Below are positions 54,767 through 63,600 of a stretch of DNA of 64,000 nucleotides, one piece after another. Numbering within the stretch: position 1 is the first letter of the stretch; each line of letters opens with the position of its first letter. The position numbers were made by a program, and so were the translations under genes. The DNA is taken from assembly GCF_019458805.1 (NCBI RefSeq), contig NZ_JAIBOA010000031.1, forward strand, positions 22,902 to 86,901, read 5' to 3'. Under the pieces are notes generated by a model. The model worked only from the letters and a program-made list of their open reading frames with translations. It did no database searches and had not been told where the DNA came from. The DNA comes from Actinomadura parmotrematis (GTDB lineage Bacteria > Actinomycetota > Actinomycetes > Streptosporangiales > Streptosporangiaceae).

Positions 54767-54784
54767 CGCTATAGTTGATATCTC
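54767..54784 (+). promoter_or_regulatory. Degenerate operator copy E, overlapping the GntR-gene promoter
   Basis: CGCTATAGTTGATATCTC matches the operator consensus in TATA.TTGATA with changes at the right end. TATAGT (54770-54775) makes a good -10 for the GntR gene 37 bases downstream, so the protein may regulate itself. Confidence 0.45.
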
Positions 54785-54811
54785 CATCGGGCTTCAGGAG
54801 CGGGGCATCAC

Positions 54812-55504
54812 GTGGCGTCATCTCGAGCGGCCGTCCGACCCATCGCGGCCCGCTCGGTGGTCGCCCAGGTGACCGACGAGCTGCGGCGCGCGATCGTCTC
54901 GGGCGCCCTCACGCCGGGCGAGGAGTACTCGCTCCGCGAGCTCGCCGGGATGCTGGAGGTCAGCTTCATCCCCGTCCGCGAGGCGCTGCGCAGCCTGGAG
55001 AGCGAGGGCCTGGTCCACAACAGGCCGGGCCGCAGCGCGCGGATCGTCCCCCTGGACCTCGACGACCTGCACGGCATCTACCGGCTGCGCCGCACCCTCG
55101 AACCGGCGATCGCGCGCCGCTCCTGCGCGCTCCTCGCCGACGAGGCGCTGGACGCGCTGGAGGCCGAGGCCGCGGGCTTCGCCGACGAGCGGCAGAGCAT
55201 GGACGACATCTACGAGGACCACCACGGCTTCCACCTCGCCCTGCTGGCCCCCGCGGTGAGCGCCTGGGACACCCGCGTCCTCACCAGCCTCTGGCACGCC
55301 GCCGAGCGCTACATCCGCATCGGCTTCGGCCGGCTCGACCCCGACCCCGCCGAGCACCACCGCCGCGGCCAGGCCCACCTCGACCTCGTCGCGGCCTTCC
55401 GCTCGCGCGACCCCGACACCGCCGCGGCCGCCGTCGAGCAGCACCTCGCCCGCAACGAGCGCCTCGCCCTCAGCGCCCTCAGCGCCTACTCCGAGAACCC
55501 CTGA
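54812..55504 (+). CDS. GntR-family regulator with FCD domain
   Basis: 230 residues. The N-terminal winged helix (VTDELRRAIVSGALTPGEEYSLRELAGMLEVSFIPVREALRSL) is followed by an all-helical FCD domain. The latter has metal-ligand candidates in YEDHHGFHLALL and a late H.DLV. FadR/VanR-type proteins of this kind repress catabolic genes until an acid ligand binds. It is divergent from the E1-like operon. Copies of one 18-bp element precede all adjacent catabolic units, so it is the likely regulator of the 46-55 kb gene set. GTG 54812 is the start, with GGAG 11 bases upstream. Confidence 0.88.
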   Translation: MASSRAAVRPIAARSVVAQVTDELRRAIVSGALTPGEEYSLRELAGMLEVSFIPVREALRSLESEGLVHNRPGRSARIVPLDLDDLHGIYRLRRTLEPAIARRSCALLADEALDALEAEAAGFADERQSMDDIYEDHHGFHLALLAPAVSAWDTRVLTSLWHAAERYIRIGFGRLDPDPAEHHRRGQAHLDLVAAFRSRDPDTAAAAVEQHLARNERLALSALSAYSENP

Positions 55505-55526
55505 CCGGCCGCGCCCGCCGTCAGGG
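55499..55526. terminator. Bidirectional terminator after the GntR-family gene
   Basis: A 7-bp inverted repeat (CCCTGAC at 55499-55505, GTCAGGG at 55520-55526) overlaps the stop codon and lies in front of the convergent LysR gene end. The stem is short. Confidence 0.45.
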
Positions 55527-55544
55527 AAGGGCGAGGGCGCGGCG

Positions 55545-56375
55545 CTAGAGGCGGGTGGCCGTCCGGATCAGGCCGGCGAGGGCCAGGGACCGGCTGTGCG
55601 GCGGCCAGGCGATGACGGTGGTGACGGTCGGCGCGTCCGGGACCGGGACGAAGGCCAGGTCGCGGCGGAGGTGGGTCCGGGCGGTCTCGGGCAGCAGGGC
55701 CACCGCCCGGCCCAGCGAGATCAGCTGCATGAGCTGGGCGTGGTCGTGCACCTCGGGCCCCGGGCCGGCGGGGTAGCCGCCGTCCCCGTGCGGCCAGCGC
55801 GGCAGCGGCAGGTCGGCGATGTCGGCCATGCGCAGGTCGCGGCGGCCTTCGAGGGGGTGGCCCTTCGGCAGGACCAGGATCTGGCCCTCGGAGGTCAGCT
55901 CCTCGGTGTCCAGGCCGGTCGTCGAGTCGAACGGCCGGTGCAGCAGGCCCACGTCGGCCCGGCCGTCGCGGAGCAGCCGCTCCTGCTCCCCGATCCCGCA
56001 CAGCATCACCTCGACGGCGATGGCGCCGGGCTCGGCGGCGTAGGCGTCCAGGAGTTTGGGCAGCAGCTCGCCCGACGCCCCGGCCTTGGTGACCAGCACC
56101 AGTCTCGGCTCCCCGGCGGCGGCGCGGCGGGTGCGGCGGGCGGCGGCGTCGACCGCGTCCAGGGCGGCGCGGCCTTCCTGCAGCAGCACCTTCCCGGCCT
56201 CGGTGAGCTCGACCGCGCGGCTGGTGCGCTCCAGGAGCAGCGCGCCCAGGCGGCGTTCCAACTGCTTGATCGCCCGCGAGAGGGGCGGCTGGGCGATCCC
56301 GAGGCGCTCGGCGGCGCGGCCGAAATGCAGTTCCTCGGCGACGGCGACGAAGTACCGCAACTCCCGCGTCTCCAT
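55545..56375 (-). CDS. LysR-family transcriptional regulator
   Basis: 276 residues. The N-terminal HTH METRELRYFVAVAEELHFGRAAERLGIAQPPLSRAIKQLERRLG is the classic LysR start. The effector domain follows from ASGELLPKLL onward and ends VITVIAWPPHSRSLALAGL. It is divergent from the SDR gene with a palindromic operator in the 95-base gap, so it most likely controls that gene and itself. Confidence 0.9.
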   Translation of the reverse strand: METRELRYFVAVAEELHFGRAAERLGIAQPPLSRAIKQLERRLGALLLERTSRAVELTEAGKVLLQEGRAALDAVDAAARRTRRAAAGEPRLVLVTKAGASGELLPKLLDAYAAEPGAIAVEVMLCGIGEQERLLRDGRADVGLLHRPFDSTTGLDTEELTSEGQILVLPKGHPLEGRRDLRMADIADLPLPRWPHGDGGYPAGPGPEVHDHAQLMQLISLGRAVALLPETARTHLRRDLAFVPVPDAPTVTTVIAWPPHSRSLALAGLIRTATRL

Positions 56376-56396
56376 GCCCTCACCGTACCGGGGGAT

Positions 56397-56415
56397 CGAT
56401 ACCCGCGAGGTATCG
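56397..56415. promoter_or_regulatory. LysR-type operator between lysR-type and SDR genes
   Basis: A 19-bp palindrome, CGATACC (56397-56403), 5-base spacer, GGTATCG (56409-56415). It contains TACCCGCGAGGTA, a T-N11-A element, the recognised LysR box pattern. Confidence 0.65.
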
Positions 56416-56470
56416 AACGCTACCCAGGCGGTGTTGGAGTGTCCGCGGTCCGGCGACCAGGATCGTGGAC

Positions 56471-57202
56471 ATGAGCGAACAGACGATCGCGCTGGTCACC
56501 GGCGCGAACAAGGGAATCGGATACGAGATCGCCGCCGGGCTCGGCGCCCTCGGCCACACCGTCGGCGTGGGGGCCAGGTCCCCCGAGCGGCTCGCGGAGG
56601 CCGTGGAGAAGCTCCGCGCGGAGGGGGTGGACGCGTTCCCGGTGCCGCTCGACGTGACCTCCGACGAGAGCGTCGCCGCCGCGGCGTCCCTGCTCGGCGA
56701 GCGTTTCGGGCGGCTGGACGTGCTGGTCAACAACGCCGGGGTGACCGGCGGGGTGCCGCAGACGCCCACGACCGTCACCCCCGAGATCGTGCGGACGGTC
56801 GTGGAGACCAACGTGATCGGCGTCATCCGCGTCACCAACGCCGTGCTGCCGCTGCTCCGGCGGTCCGCCGCCCCGCGCGTCGTGAACGTGTCCAGCACCG
56901 TCGGGTCCCTCGCCCGCCAGAGCTCCCTGCCCGGCGCGGAGGCCGTGGGCCCGGTCTCCGCCGCCTACGCGCCCTCCAAGACCTTCCTCAACGCCGTGAC
57001 CCTCCAGTACGCCAAGGAGCTGCACGGCACCGGCATCCTGATCAACGCCGCCTGCCCCGGCTACTGCGCGACCGACCTCAACGGCTTCAGCGGCGTCCGT
57101 ACCCCTCGGGAGGGCGCCGCCATGGCCGTCCGCCTGGCCACCCTGCCCGACGACGGCCCGTCCGGCTCCTTCTTCGAGGACGCCGGCGTCGTGCCCTGGT
57201 AG
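56471..57202 (+). CDS. Short-chain dehydrogenase/reductase
   Basis: 243 residues of the classical SDR family. The cofactor site is ALVTGANKGIGYEIAAGLG. NNAG (residues 87-90), the catalytic serine near NVSSTVGSLA (Ser141/142), and YAPSK (Tyr166, Lys170) complete the active site. The Asn/Lys-rich TGANKGIG and GARSPERL region points to NADP preference, close to carbonyl reductase-like SDRs. ATG 56471 has AGGA eight bases upstream. It is controlled by the divergent LysR gene. The substrate is unknown. Confidence 0.9.
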   Translation: MSEQTIALVTGANKGIGYEIAAGLGALGHTVGVGARSPERLAEAVEKLRAEGVDAFPVPLDVTSDESVAAAASLLGERFGRLDVLVNNAGVTGGVPQTPTTVTPEIVRTVVETNVIGVIRVTNAVLPLLRRSAAPRVVNVSSTVGSLARQSSLPGAEAVGPVSAAYAPSKTFLNAVTLQYAKELHGTGILINAACPGYCATDLNGFSGVRTPREGAAMAVRLATLPDDGPSGSFFEDAGVVPW

Positions 57203-57240
57203 GTGCGGCACGGCCGCGCGCCGCCGCCGTCCTCGGGGCG

Positions 57241-58392
57241 TCACTTGCGGTCGGCGGCGAGGGCCGGCCAGTACGCGCCGGACATCATCGCCTCCAGCGT
57301 GGCCCGGTGCAGCACCGGGGCGTCGGGGTCGGCGGGCGGCTCGGCCTCGCCGAAGTGGACGGCGCGCTGGCTCACCCGGGTCAGCGCGACGCCGTGCCGG
57401 GCGGCCGCGTAGACCAGGTACCAGTCCATGTCGCGCGGGGCGCGCCCGGCCGCCTCGGCGTAGATCCGCTCGGCGTCGGACCGGCGCAGGAAGCCCGGCA
57501 TGCCCTCCATGCCGTACTCGACGGCCAGGTCGTCGAAGAACCGGTGCAGGAAGACCAGCCAGGCGAGGTCGATCTCCCCGGGGCCGAGGCCCGCCATCTC
57601 CCAGTCCAGCAGCGCGGCGGGCCGGAAGTCGGCGTAGATGATGTTGCCGATGCGCGCGTCGCCCCAGGACACGACGGCCGGCGGCTCCTCGTCCGGCCAG
57701 TGCTCGTCCAGCCAGTCGAAGCAGCGGTCCAGCAGCGGCGCCGGACCGTCCCCCTCGATCCAGGCGAGCCACGCCCGGCTGGCGTCGACGTGCCGGCGCA
57801 GCGGGGAGGCCGACCGGTCGCCCCGGTCGAGGAACGCGAAGGCCGACCGGGGGTCGGGGATGCGGTGCAGCTCGGCGAGCGCGCGGACGGTGGAGTCCGA
57901 CGCGCGGCGCCGCTGCCCGGCGTCCCCGGCCATGAGCCAGCTGTCGCCGAAGGTGTAGGGCATCAGGTCGGGCGGGACCTGCCCGTCGACCCGCTCCATC
58001 ACGAAGAACGGCGTGCCGAGGGCGGCGGGGTCCGGCTCGTCCCACAGCACGCGGGGAACCGGCACCGAGGACAGCTCGCCGACCAGCCGCATCGTCTCGA
58101 ACTGCCCGGTCAGATCGTAGGACGGGAACACCGGGAAGGAATCGCCGGGCGGCGCGAGCCGCGCCACCAGCCGGTGCGCCGCGCGGGCGCCGGACGCGGT
58201 CCACTCGGCGTCGAACAGGACGGTCTCGCTCGACAGGCCGTTGCGCTCGGGCGCGGTCAGGTCGGTGATGACGGGGTCGGCGCCGGCGCCGAGCCGTCCG
58301 GCCAGCCACGCTTGCAGGTCGGCGCGGACCTTGTCGGGCCGCCGCGAGGAGGTCGTGAACCGGACCTCCTGGGGCCGGTCGGCCCCGCTCAT
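57241..58392 (-). CDS. Phosphotransferase family protein (APH-like)
   Basis: 383 residues from ATG 58392. The aminoglycoside phosphotransferase/choline kinase fold is visible. GTPFFVMERVDGQVPPDLM forms the hinge. The catalytic loop is VVSWGDARIGNIIYA, with D in place of the more common HGD. AALLDWEMAGLGPGEIDLAWL supplies the metal Asp. This branch (ACAD10/FadE36-like) occurs beside acyl-CoA dehydrogenases in actinobacteria and is not a drug resistance enzyme in general. The frame is open to 58620, but the upstream part lacks domain sequence. Confidence 0.85.
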   Translation of the reverse strand: MSGADRPQEVRFTTSSRRPDKVRADLQAWLAGRLGAGADPVITDLTAPERNGLSSETVLFDAEWTASGARAAHRLVARLAPPGDSFPVFPSYDLTGQFETMRLVGELSSVPVPRVLWDEPDPAALGTPFFVMERVDGQVPPDLMPYTFGDSWLMAGDAGQRRRASDSTVRALAELHRIPDPRSAFAFLDRGDRSASPLRRHVDASRAWLAWIEGDGPAPLLDRCFDWLDEHWPDEEPPAVVSWGDARIGNIIYADFRPAALLDWEMAGLGPGEIDLAWLVFLHRFFDDLAVEYGMEGMPGFLRRSDAERIYAEAAGRAPRDMDWYLVYAAARHGVALTRVSQRAVHFGEAEPPADPDAPVLHRATLEAMMSGAYWPALAADRK

Positions 58393-58558
58393 GCCCGGGA
58401 TCCGCGGACGGCGGCGGGCGGGCCGGAGCGCTGGGGGGCCTCGGGGGGCAGGGGGTGTCGGACCATGGGGGCGGGGTCCTTTCGCGAGCCGCGCAGGGTG
58501 GGCCGGCCGGGTCCGCGGACGGCTCCGGCGGCAGGTGGCGACCGTATCAAGCGATCGA

Positions 58559-58576
58559 ACCAAGCGATAGATTGGT
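58559..58576. promoter_or_regulatory. Palindrome over the promoter of the decayed nitroreductase gene
   Basis: ACCAA ... TTGGT (58559-58563 and 58572-58576) encloses TAGATT (58568-58573), which is a -10 element seven bases before the GTG at 58581. This is a leaderless arrangement with a small operator on top. CAAGCGAT is also directly repeated just to the left. Confidence 0.45.
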
Positions 58577-58580
58577 TGCC

Positions 58581-59108
58581 GTGCGGAAGGCTCGCCGGCC
58601 GATGTTCGTGGACACGTCATGCAAAGAGTCCGGGGCGGTCGCCGCGGGGGCGGCGCGGGTCGCGTCGGCGCTGGGGCCGGGCGCGATGCGCGCCCTGGCC
58701 CGGTTCAACAAGTACGTCACCAATCCCGTGCGGCGGCTGCGGGCCTCCCGCCTGCCCCACTACGCGATCATCGAGCACGCCGGCCGCAAATCGGGGCGGG
58801 GCTGCCGCACCCCGGTCATGGCCTTCGTCGAGGACGGCGAGATCGCGGTGGTGCTGAACTACGGCACCGGGTCGGCGGCGGTGGTCCACCGGCGCGAGCG
58901 CCACCGGCTGACCGACCCGCGCGTCGTCCCCGCCGACTCCCCGGGGCTTCCGGACGCCGTGCGCGGCGCCGGCGGTGCGGGGATGATCCGGTGGCGGCTC
59001 GCGGACGGGCTCGGCACCGCCTCCGAGGCCGCCGCCAGATCCAGTCCCGCCTCGGCATCGAGGAGCTCCGCCTGTCCCGCGACCTGCCCGTCGACCGAGC
59101 CGGACGGC
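58581..59108 (+). pseudogene. Deazaflavin (F420)-dependent nitroreductase family, apparently decayed
   Basis: From GTG 58581 the frame encodes LARFNKYVTNPVRRLRASRLPHYAIIEHAGRKSGRGCRTPVMAF and EIAVVLNYGTGS, the N-terminal half of DDN-type nitroreductases. Then AAVVHRRERHRLTDPRVV follows at once. The family normally has about ten residues here (DWVRN.LAAGG) that contact the cofactor, so an in-frame deletion is likely. Near 58980-59040 the family C-terminus (SRLGIEELRLSRDLPVDRA) continues in another frame, and the original frame runs on into the oppositely coded TetR gene to 59381. This suggests a pseudogene or assembly error. The end given is approximate. Confidence 0.55.
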
Positions 59109-59109
59109 G

Positions 59110-59712
59110 TCAGCGGTCGAGGCCGGCGGCGTGGCGCATCGCCTCGCGGGCGCGGGGCGCGGCCGAGGGGTCCTGGAGGAGCTGGATCTCCTGGTTGGCG
59201 GCCATGGAGAGCCCGACCAGGGTGGTGGCGACCTCGGCGGGCGGCCGGTGCGGTCCGGGAAGCTCGGCCTGGGCGGCGGCGACCTCGGCGCGCAGCGCCG
59301 CGTGCCAGGACGCCACGATGGCGCGCAGCCGGTCGCGCAGCGGTCCGGGGCGCCCGTCGAGCTCGGACGAGGCGGCGGTGACGAAGCAGCCGCCGGGGAA
59401 GGGGCAGTCGGCGAGGTAGCCCGTCCAGGAGGCGATCAGCCGGTCGAGCCGGTCGCGGCCGGGCGGGACGCCGTCCAGCGGCTCCCAGACCGCGGCGCGG
59501 AAGACCGCTCCGGCGTGGTCGAGGGCGGCTTCGAGCAGCCGCTCGCGGGAGCCGAACGGGCCGACGAGCCCGGCCTTGCTCATGCCGAGGCGCTGCGCCA
59601 GCGACCCGACCGTCAGCCCTTCCAGCCCGAGCCGGGACGCCTCGTCCACCGCGGCCCGCACGATCCGGGACCGCGTCCGCTGCGCTTCGAGCGCCGAGTG
59701 GCGGGGAGACAT
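59110..59712 (-). CDS. TetR-family transcriptional regulator
   Basis: 200 residues. The N-terminal HTH (RIVRAAVDEASRLGLEGLTVGSLAQRLGMSKAGLVGPFGSRERLLEAAL) is followed by a TetR_C-type helical domain with GYLADCPFPGGCFVTAASSELDGRPGPLRD, the pattern of the TetR group with a C-terminal domain for small ligands. ATG 59712 is used; ATG 59724 would add four residues. It is divergent from the TIGR03086 gene with a long palindrome between, and converges on the decayed nitroreductase gene. Confidence 0.9.
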   Translation of the reverse strand: MSPRHSALEAQRTRSRIVRAAVDEASRLGLEGLTVGSLAQRLGMSKAGLVGPFGSRERLLEAALDHAGAVFRAAVWEPLDGVPPGRDRLDRLIASWTGYLADCPFPGGCFVTAASSELDGRPGPLRDRLRAIVASWHAALRAEVAAAQAELPGPHRPPAEVATTLVGLSMAANQEIQLLQDPSAAPRAREAMRHAAGLDR

Positions 59713-59725
59713 GGGAGCCAGCATA

Positions 59726-59766
59726 GCGAACGAACGTACGCTAACGTTTGGCGTACGAGCGTTCGC
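59726..59766. promoter_or_regulatory. Long palindromic TetR operator
   Basis: 16-base arms (59726-59741 and 59751-59766) are inverted repeats with two mismatches and a 9-base spacer. Each arm itself contains GCGTACG/CGTACGC. The element overlaps the 5' end of the TetR gene and precedes the TIGR03086 gene. Confidence 0.75.
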
Positions 59767-59800
59767 CAAAGGGCGGGCGCCGGCGATGGGAGGACGCCCC

Positions 59801-60385
59801 GTGGACCTGCCCGACCTGCAACGCCTGAACGCCACCGCGCTGGCCCTGATCGGCCACGACGTGGCCCTCGTCCCCGATACCGCGCTGGCGGAGCCGACGC
59901 CGTGCGAGGGCTGGGCGGTCGCCGACCTCCTCCACCACATGAACGAGCGCCACGACGCCGTCGCCCGGACCGTCCTCGGCCCGCTCGACGCCGCGAGCGA
60001 GGACCCCCGCGCCGACTTCGCCCGCATCGCGGCCCGCTGGTCGGCGGCGCTCCAGCGCACCGGCCCGACCCTGGACCTGCCGAACCGGGGACCGGTCCCG
60101 ACCGATTGGGTCCTCGGCGTCCACACCGTCGACATGCTCGTGCACCGCTGGGACCTGGCCCGCGCCCTAGACCTCCCCCTGCCGGTGCCCGCCGCGCTGG
60201 CGGCGGCCGCCCTGCCGCTAGCCCGCGCCAGCACCGCCCCCGGCAGCCCCCTCAACCAGCCCGGCGGCGCCTACCTCCCGCCCGTCGACGCCGCCCCCGC
60301 CACCTCGACGATGGACACCATCGCCGCCCTCCTCGGCCGCGACCCCCGCTGGACCCCGCCGGGAACTTCCGGAACGGCGCGCTGA
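59801..60385 (+). CDS. TIGR03086 / maleylpyruvate isomerase-like (DinB-superfamily) protein
   Basis: 194 residues. The DinB-like four-helix bundle of mycothiol-dependent maleylpyruvate isomerase N-domain type is indicated by PTPCEGWAVADLLHHMNERHDAVA and VHTVDMLVHRWDLARAL, which supply the metal histidines. Members may use mycothiol or bind zinc; many are uncharacterised. GTG 59801 has GGGAGG seven bases upstream; ATG 59786 is an alternative. It is probably repressed by the adjacent TetR protein. Confidence 0.85.
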   Translation: MDLPDLQRLNATALALIGHDVALVPDTALAEPTPCEGWAVADLLHHMNERHDAVARTVLGPLDAASEDPRADFARIAARWSAALQRTGPTLDLPNRGPVPTDWVLGVHTVDMLVHRWDLARALDLPLPVPAALAAAALPLARASTAPGSPLNQPGGAYLPPVDAAPATSTMDTIAALLGRDPRWTPPGTSGTAR

Positions 60386-60566
60386 CCAGGGTTCTCCGGC
60401 GGCGACCGGGCACCCATGGTCGGCGCTCCTTATGAAGGATCTTCAAAGGGCGGGAATGGTCGTGGGGAAGACGGGTCCGTGCAGTGCCGGACCCTCTGGC
60501 CGCCGCTGCTTTCCGGCCGTTCTCGGCGAGTGCCGCATTCCGCGGAAGGGGTGGGCGAAACGGTCC

Positions 60567-60572
60567 TAGGAT
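60567..60572 (+). promoter_or_regulatory. Candidate -10 (TAGGAT) of the phosphoesterase-NACHT gene
   Basis: TAGGAT lies 78 bases before the ATG at 60650 within the 264-base gap that follows the TIGR03086 gene. A perfect 10-base palindrome TTCCGCGGAA (60538-60547) sits about 20 bases upstream of it. No clear -35 is visible, and I see no other gene in 60386-60649. Confidence 0.35.
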
Positions 60573-60649
60573 GACGCAACGACACGGCGTCACAAGGGGT
60601 CGGCGCGCTGTGCGTTCGATCGGGGATCCGTCACGCTGCGGGGAGAGCG

Positions 60650-63600
60650 ATGCCCAGCGAAGGCTCAGTCACCATCTTGCACCTCTCCGACCTGCAGTTC
60701 GGTGAGAAACACCGGCATGGTCGGGAAGGCGTCACCGCCGGGGACCGTCGGCTGTCGTCGCTGGCCGCGCGGTTGCTGGATGATCTGAAGGATGTTCGGC
60801 GGGCGGAGGGGATCGCCCCGGATCTCGTCGTCGTGTCGGGAGATCTGGCCGAGAGGGCCCGGCCGGCCGAGTACGAGCAGGTCGGCGAGTTCCTCACCGA
60901 TCTGACGGCGGGCCTGGGGCTGGACGCCGGGCGGACCGTCATGGTGCCCGGCAACCATGACGTCAACTGGCTCAAGTGCCAGGCGTACTTCATCGACTGC
61001 GAAGGGGACGAGTCCTCGCCGGTTCCGCCGTACTGGCCGAAGTACCGTTTCTACGCGGAGATGTTCGCCGCCTTCTACGAGGGCGGCGAGGCCAGGTTCC
61101 CCAAGGACATGCCGTGGACCCTGTTCCGCATCCCCGAGCTGAAGGTCGTGGTCGCCGGCCTGAACTCCACGATCGCCGAAAGCCACCAGAGCGAGGATCA
61201 CTACGGTTTCTGCGGTGAGGAGCAGCTGCGCTGGTTCGGCACCGCACTCGCCGACTACGAGCGAGACGGCTGGCTGCGGATCGGCGTCCTGCACCACAAT
61301 CCCGTGATCAGAGACGGGAAGGACCACAAGTTCCTGCGCGACCATCAGATGTTCCAGGAGGTGCTGGGACCCCGGTTGAACCTCGTCCTGTCCGGTCACA
61401 TCCACGAGGCCCGGTTGAACAGCCTCGGCCCGGACGGCCTGGTGACGCTCGGGACCGGCAGCGCCGGCGTGCGGGCGGACGCCCGGCCGGACGAGGCGCC
61501 GAACCAGTACCAGCTCGTCCGCGTGACGGCGGACGGCTTCGACATCCACGCCCGCCGCTACAACCCCGACCGCTTCCGCTGGGAGGGCGACACCTCGATC
61601 GGCAGGGAGCGGTCCGAGTCCGTACGGGTGCTCAGGCGTCCGCTGGACAGCGTGCACGCCGCATTCCCGGACCCGGTGAGCATGCAGAGGGTCCGCTTCC
61701 GCTTCGAGAAAGGACCGCTGCGCGACCGGTCCGCGCGCGAGCCCGACGATCTTCTCGCCCGGGTGCGGGCGGTCTGCAAGGTCCGCTATCCCGAGGCGGA
61801 CGTGGAACGGATCGATTTCGGACCCGGCCGCCCGCAGGGACACCTGCGGATCACCGGACTGAAGCCGCCGCAGACCTTCCAGTATCCCGTCGGTGTGATC
61901 GAGGGCGCGGCGACCCGCGAGGCCGTCGACGCGTTCCTGACCGAGGTGGACGCACGCTACCGCGCGGGCGACCCGACCGTGCAGTCGTACCTGGTGTACG
62001 ACGGGCCCCGCACCTCGCAGGAGCTACGGGCTTTCGCGGCTTCCAAGGGCGTGAACCTCCAGCAGCTCATGGAATTCCAGGGCATGTACGACCTGCAGCC
62101 CTATGCGGACCGGCAGGCCGAGCGGCTGGCGGCGGACGAGACGATCTATGCGCCGCGGCTGTTCGTTCCGCAGCGGTTCAGCCTGGTGTCCGGCCGGGGC
62201 GGACCGGCGGGGGAGGTGCAGACCGATCTGCTGTCCCGGCTGCGCGAGTGGGTCGCCGACCCGGAGGGCCGGTTCGTCGTCGTGCTCGGCGACTTCGGGC
62301 ACGGTAAGACGTTCCTGCTGCGCGAGCTGACCCGCACCATCCACGAGACGGGGGAACCGCCGGTCATCCCGATCTTCATCCAGCTCCGCGAGCTGGAGAA
62401 GGCGCACGGGCTGGAGGAACTGCTCGCGGCCCAGCTCACGGCGGGCGGCGAGGAGGTGATCAACCACCGCAAGCTGGGCCACCTCATCCGGGACGGCCGG
62501 GTGCTGCTGCTGTTCGACGGCTTCGACGAGCTCGCCCTGCGCGTCACCTACAAGCAGGCGGCCGAGCATCTGGCGAACCTGGTCAAGATCCAGGGCGAGT
62601 CGAAGGCCAAGGTCGTGGTCACCAGCCGGACGCAGCACTTCCTGTCCGACCGGCAGGTGGAGACGAGCCTCGCCAGGATCACCGACCTGCCGGCGCGCCG
62701 GCTCGTGAAGCTGCACGACTTCGGCGAGGAGCAGATCCTCGACTTCCTCATCAGGCTGATGAACGGCGATGAGGCCGCCGCGCGAGACCGGCTGGAGCTG
62801 ATCCGTCACATCAAGGACCTGCTCGGCCTCTCGCGCAACCCTCGAATGCTCAGCTTCATCGTCCGCCTGGACTTCGCCAGGCTCCAGCAGATCAAGGAGA
62901 CCGAGGGGGCCATCAGTGCCGCCCGCCTCTACAAGGAACTGCTCGACCAGTGGCTGATCTACGAGTACGAACGCGCCCAGCCGGCCGGAGCCGCACCCAC
63001 CCTCTCCGCCGAGGACAGGTGGGCGGCCGTCACCGCGCTGGCGCGGCTGCTCTGGGAGTCCAACGAGGAGACCCTCGGCCTGAACGAGCTGACCCAGGTC
63101 TCCGCCGCGCTGCAGAACCTCGTCGAGTGCCAGCTCAGCGAGGACGAGGCCGCGCACGTTCTGGGTTCGGGAACCCTGCTGGTCCGCACCGAGGACGAGC
63201 GCTTCAGGTTCGTCCACCGCTCGGTCATGGAATGGCTGGTCGCCGACCACATCGCCGCGTCGCTGGCCAGGTCCGACGAGTGGCCTGCGGCGTTGATGAA
63301 ACGAAAGATGTCGGATCTGATGATCGAGTTTCTGTGCGGCCGCGCGGAGTCCCGATCGATTGTGGAATGGGCTCGCCAAGTACTCGCGTCAGGTACTGAT
63401 GATGTCCGGGTCAGTGACGCCGCCGCATGGAACGCACTGCTGCTCTTGCGCTGGCTTGGCCGGGCACCATCGCTTGTGTGTGAGGGACCGATACAACTTA
63501 ATGGTAATGATCTGCGCGGTATAGACCTGACGGGTATGAACCTGCGCGGTGCTGAATTGCGACAAGCCAAGTTGCACGGAGCGAAACTAGAAGGTACGGA

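Noticed and set aside
57241..58392. Aminoglycoside resistance gene
   Set aside because: The protein belongs to the broad APH-fold family, but length and motifs match the actinobacterial catabolic/unknown branch rather than resistance kinases.
58581..59381. Functional nitroreductase extending to 59381
   Set aside because: The last 270 bases are opposite the well-supported TetR gene and have no family sequence in this frame.
60252..60593. Minus-strand frame before the NACHT gene
   Set aside because: It overlaps the TIGR03086 gene end, has only basic low-complexity sequence and no ribosome site.
62024..63379. 451-codon minus-strand frame opposite the NACHT domain
   Set aside because: It is antisense to clear Walker A and Walker B motifs, and its own sequence has no recognisable domain.
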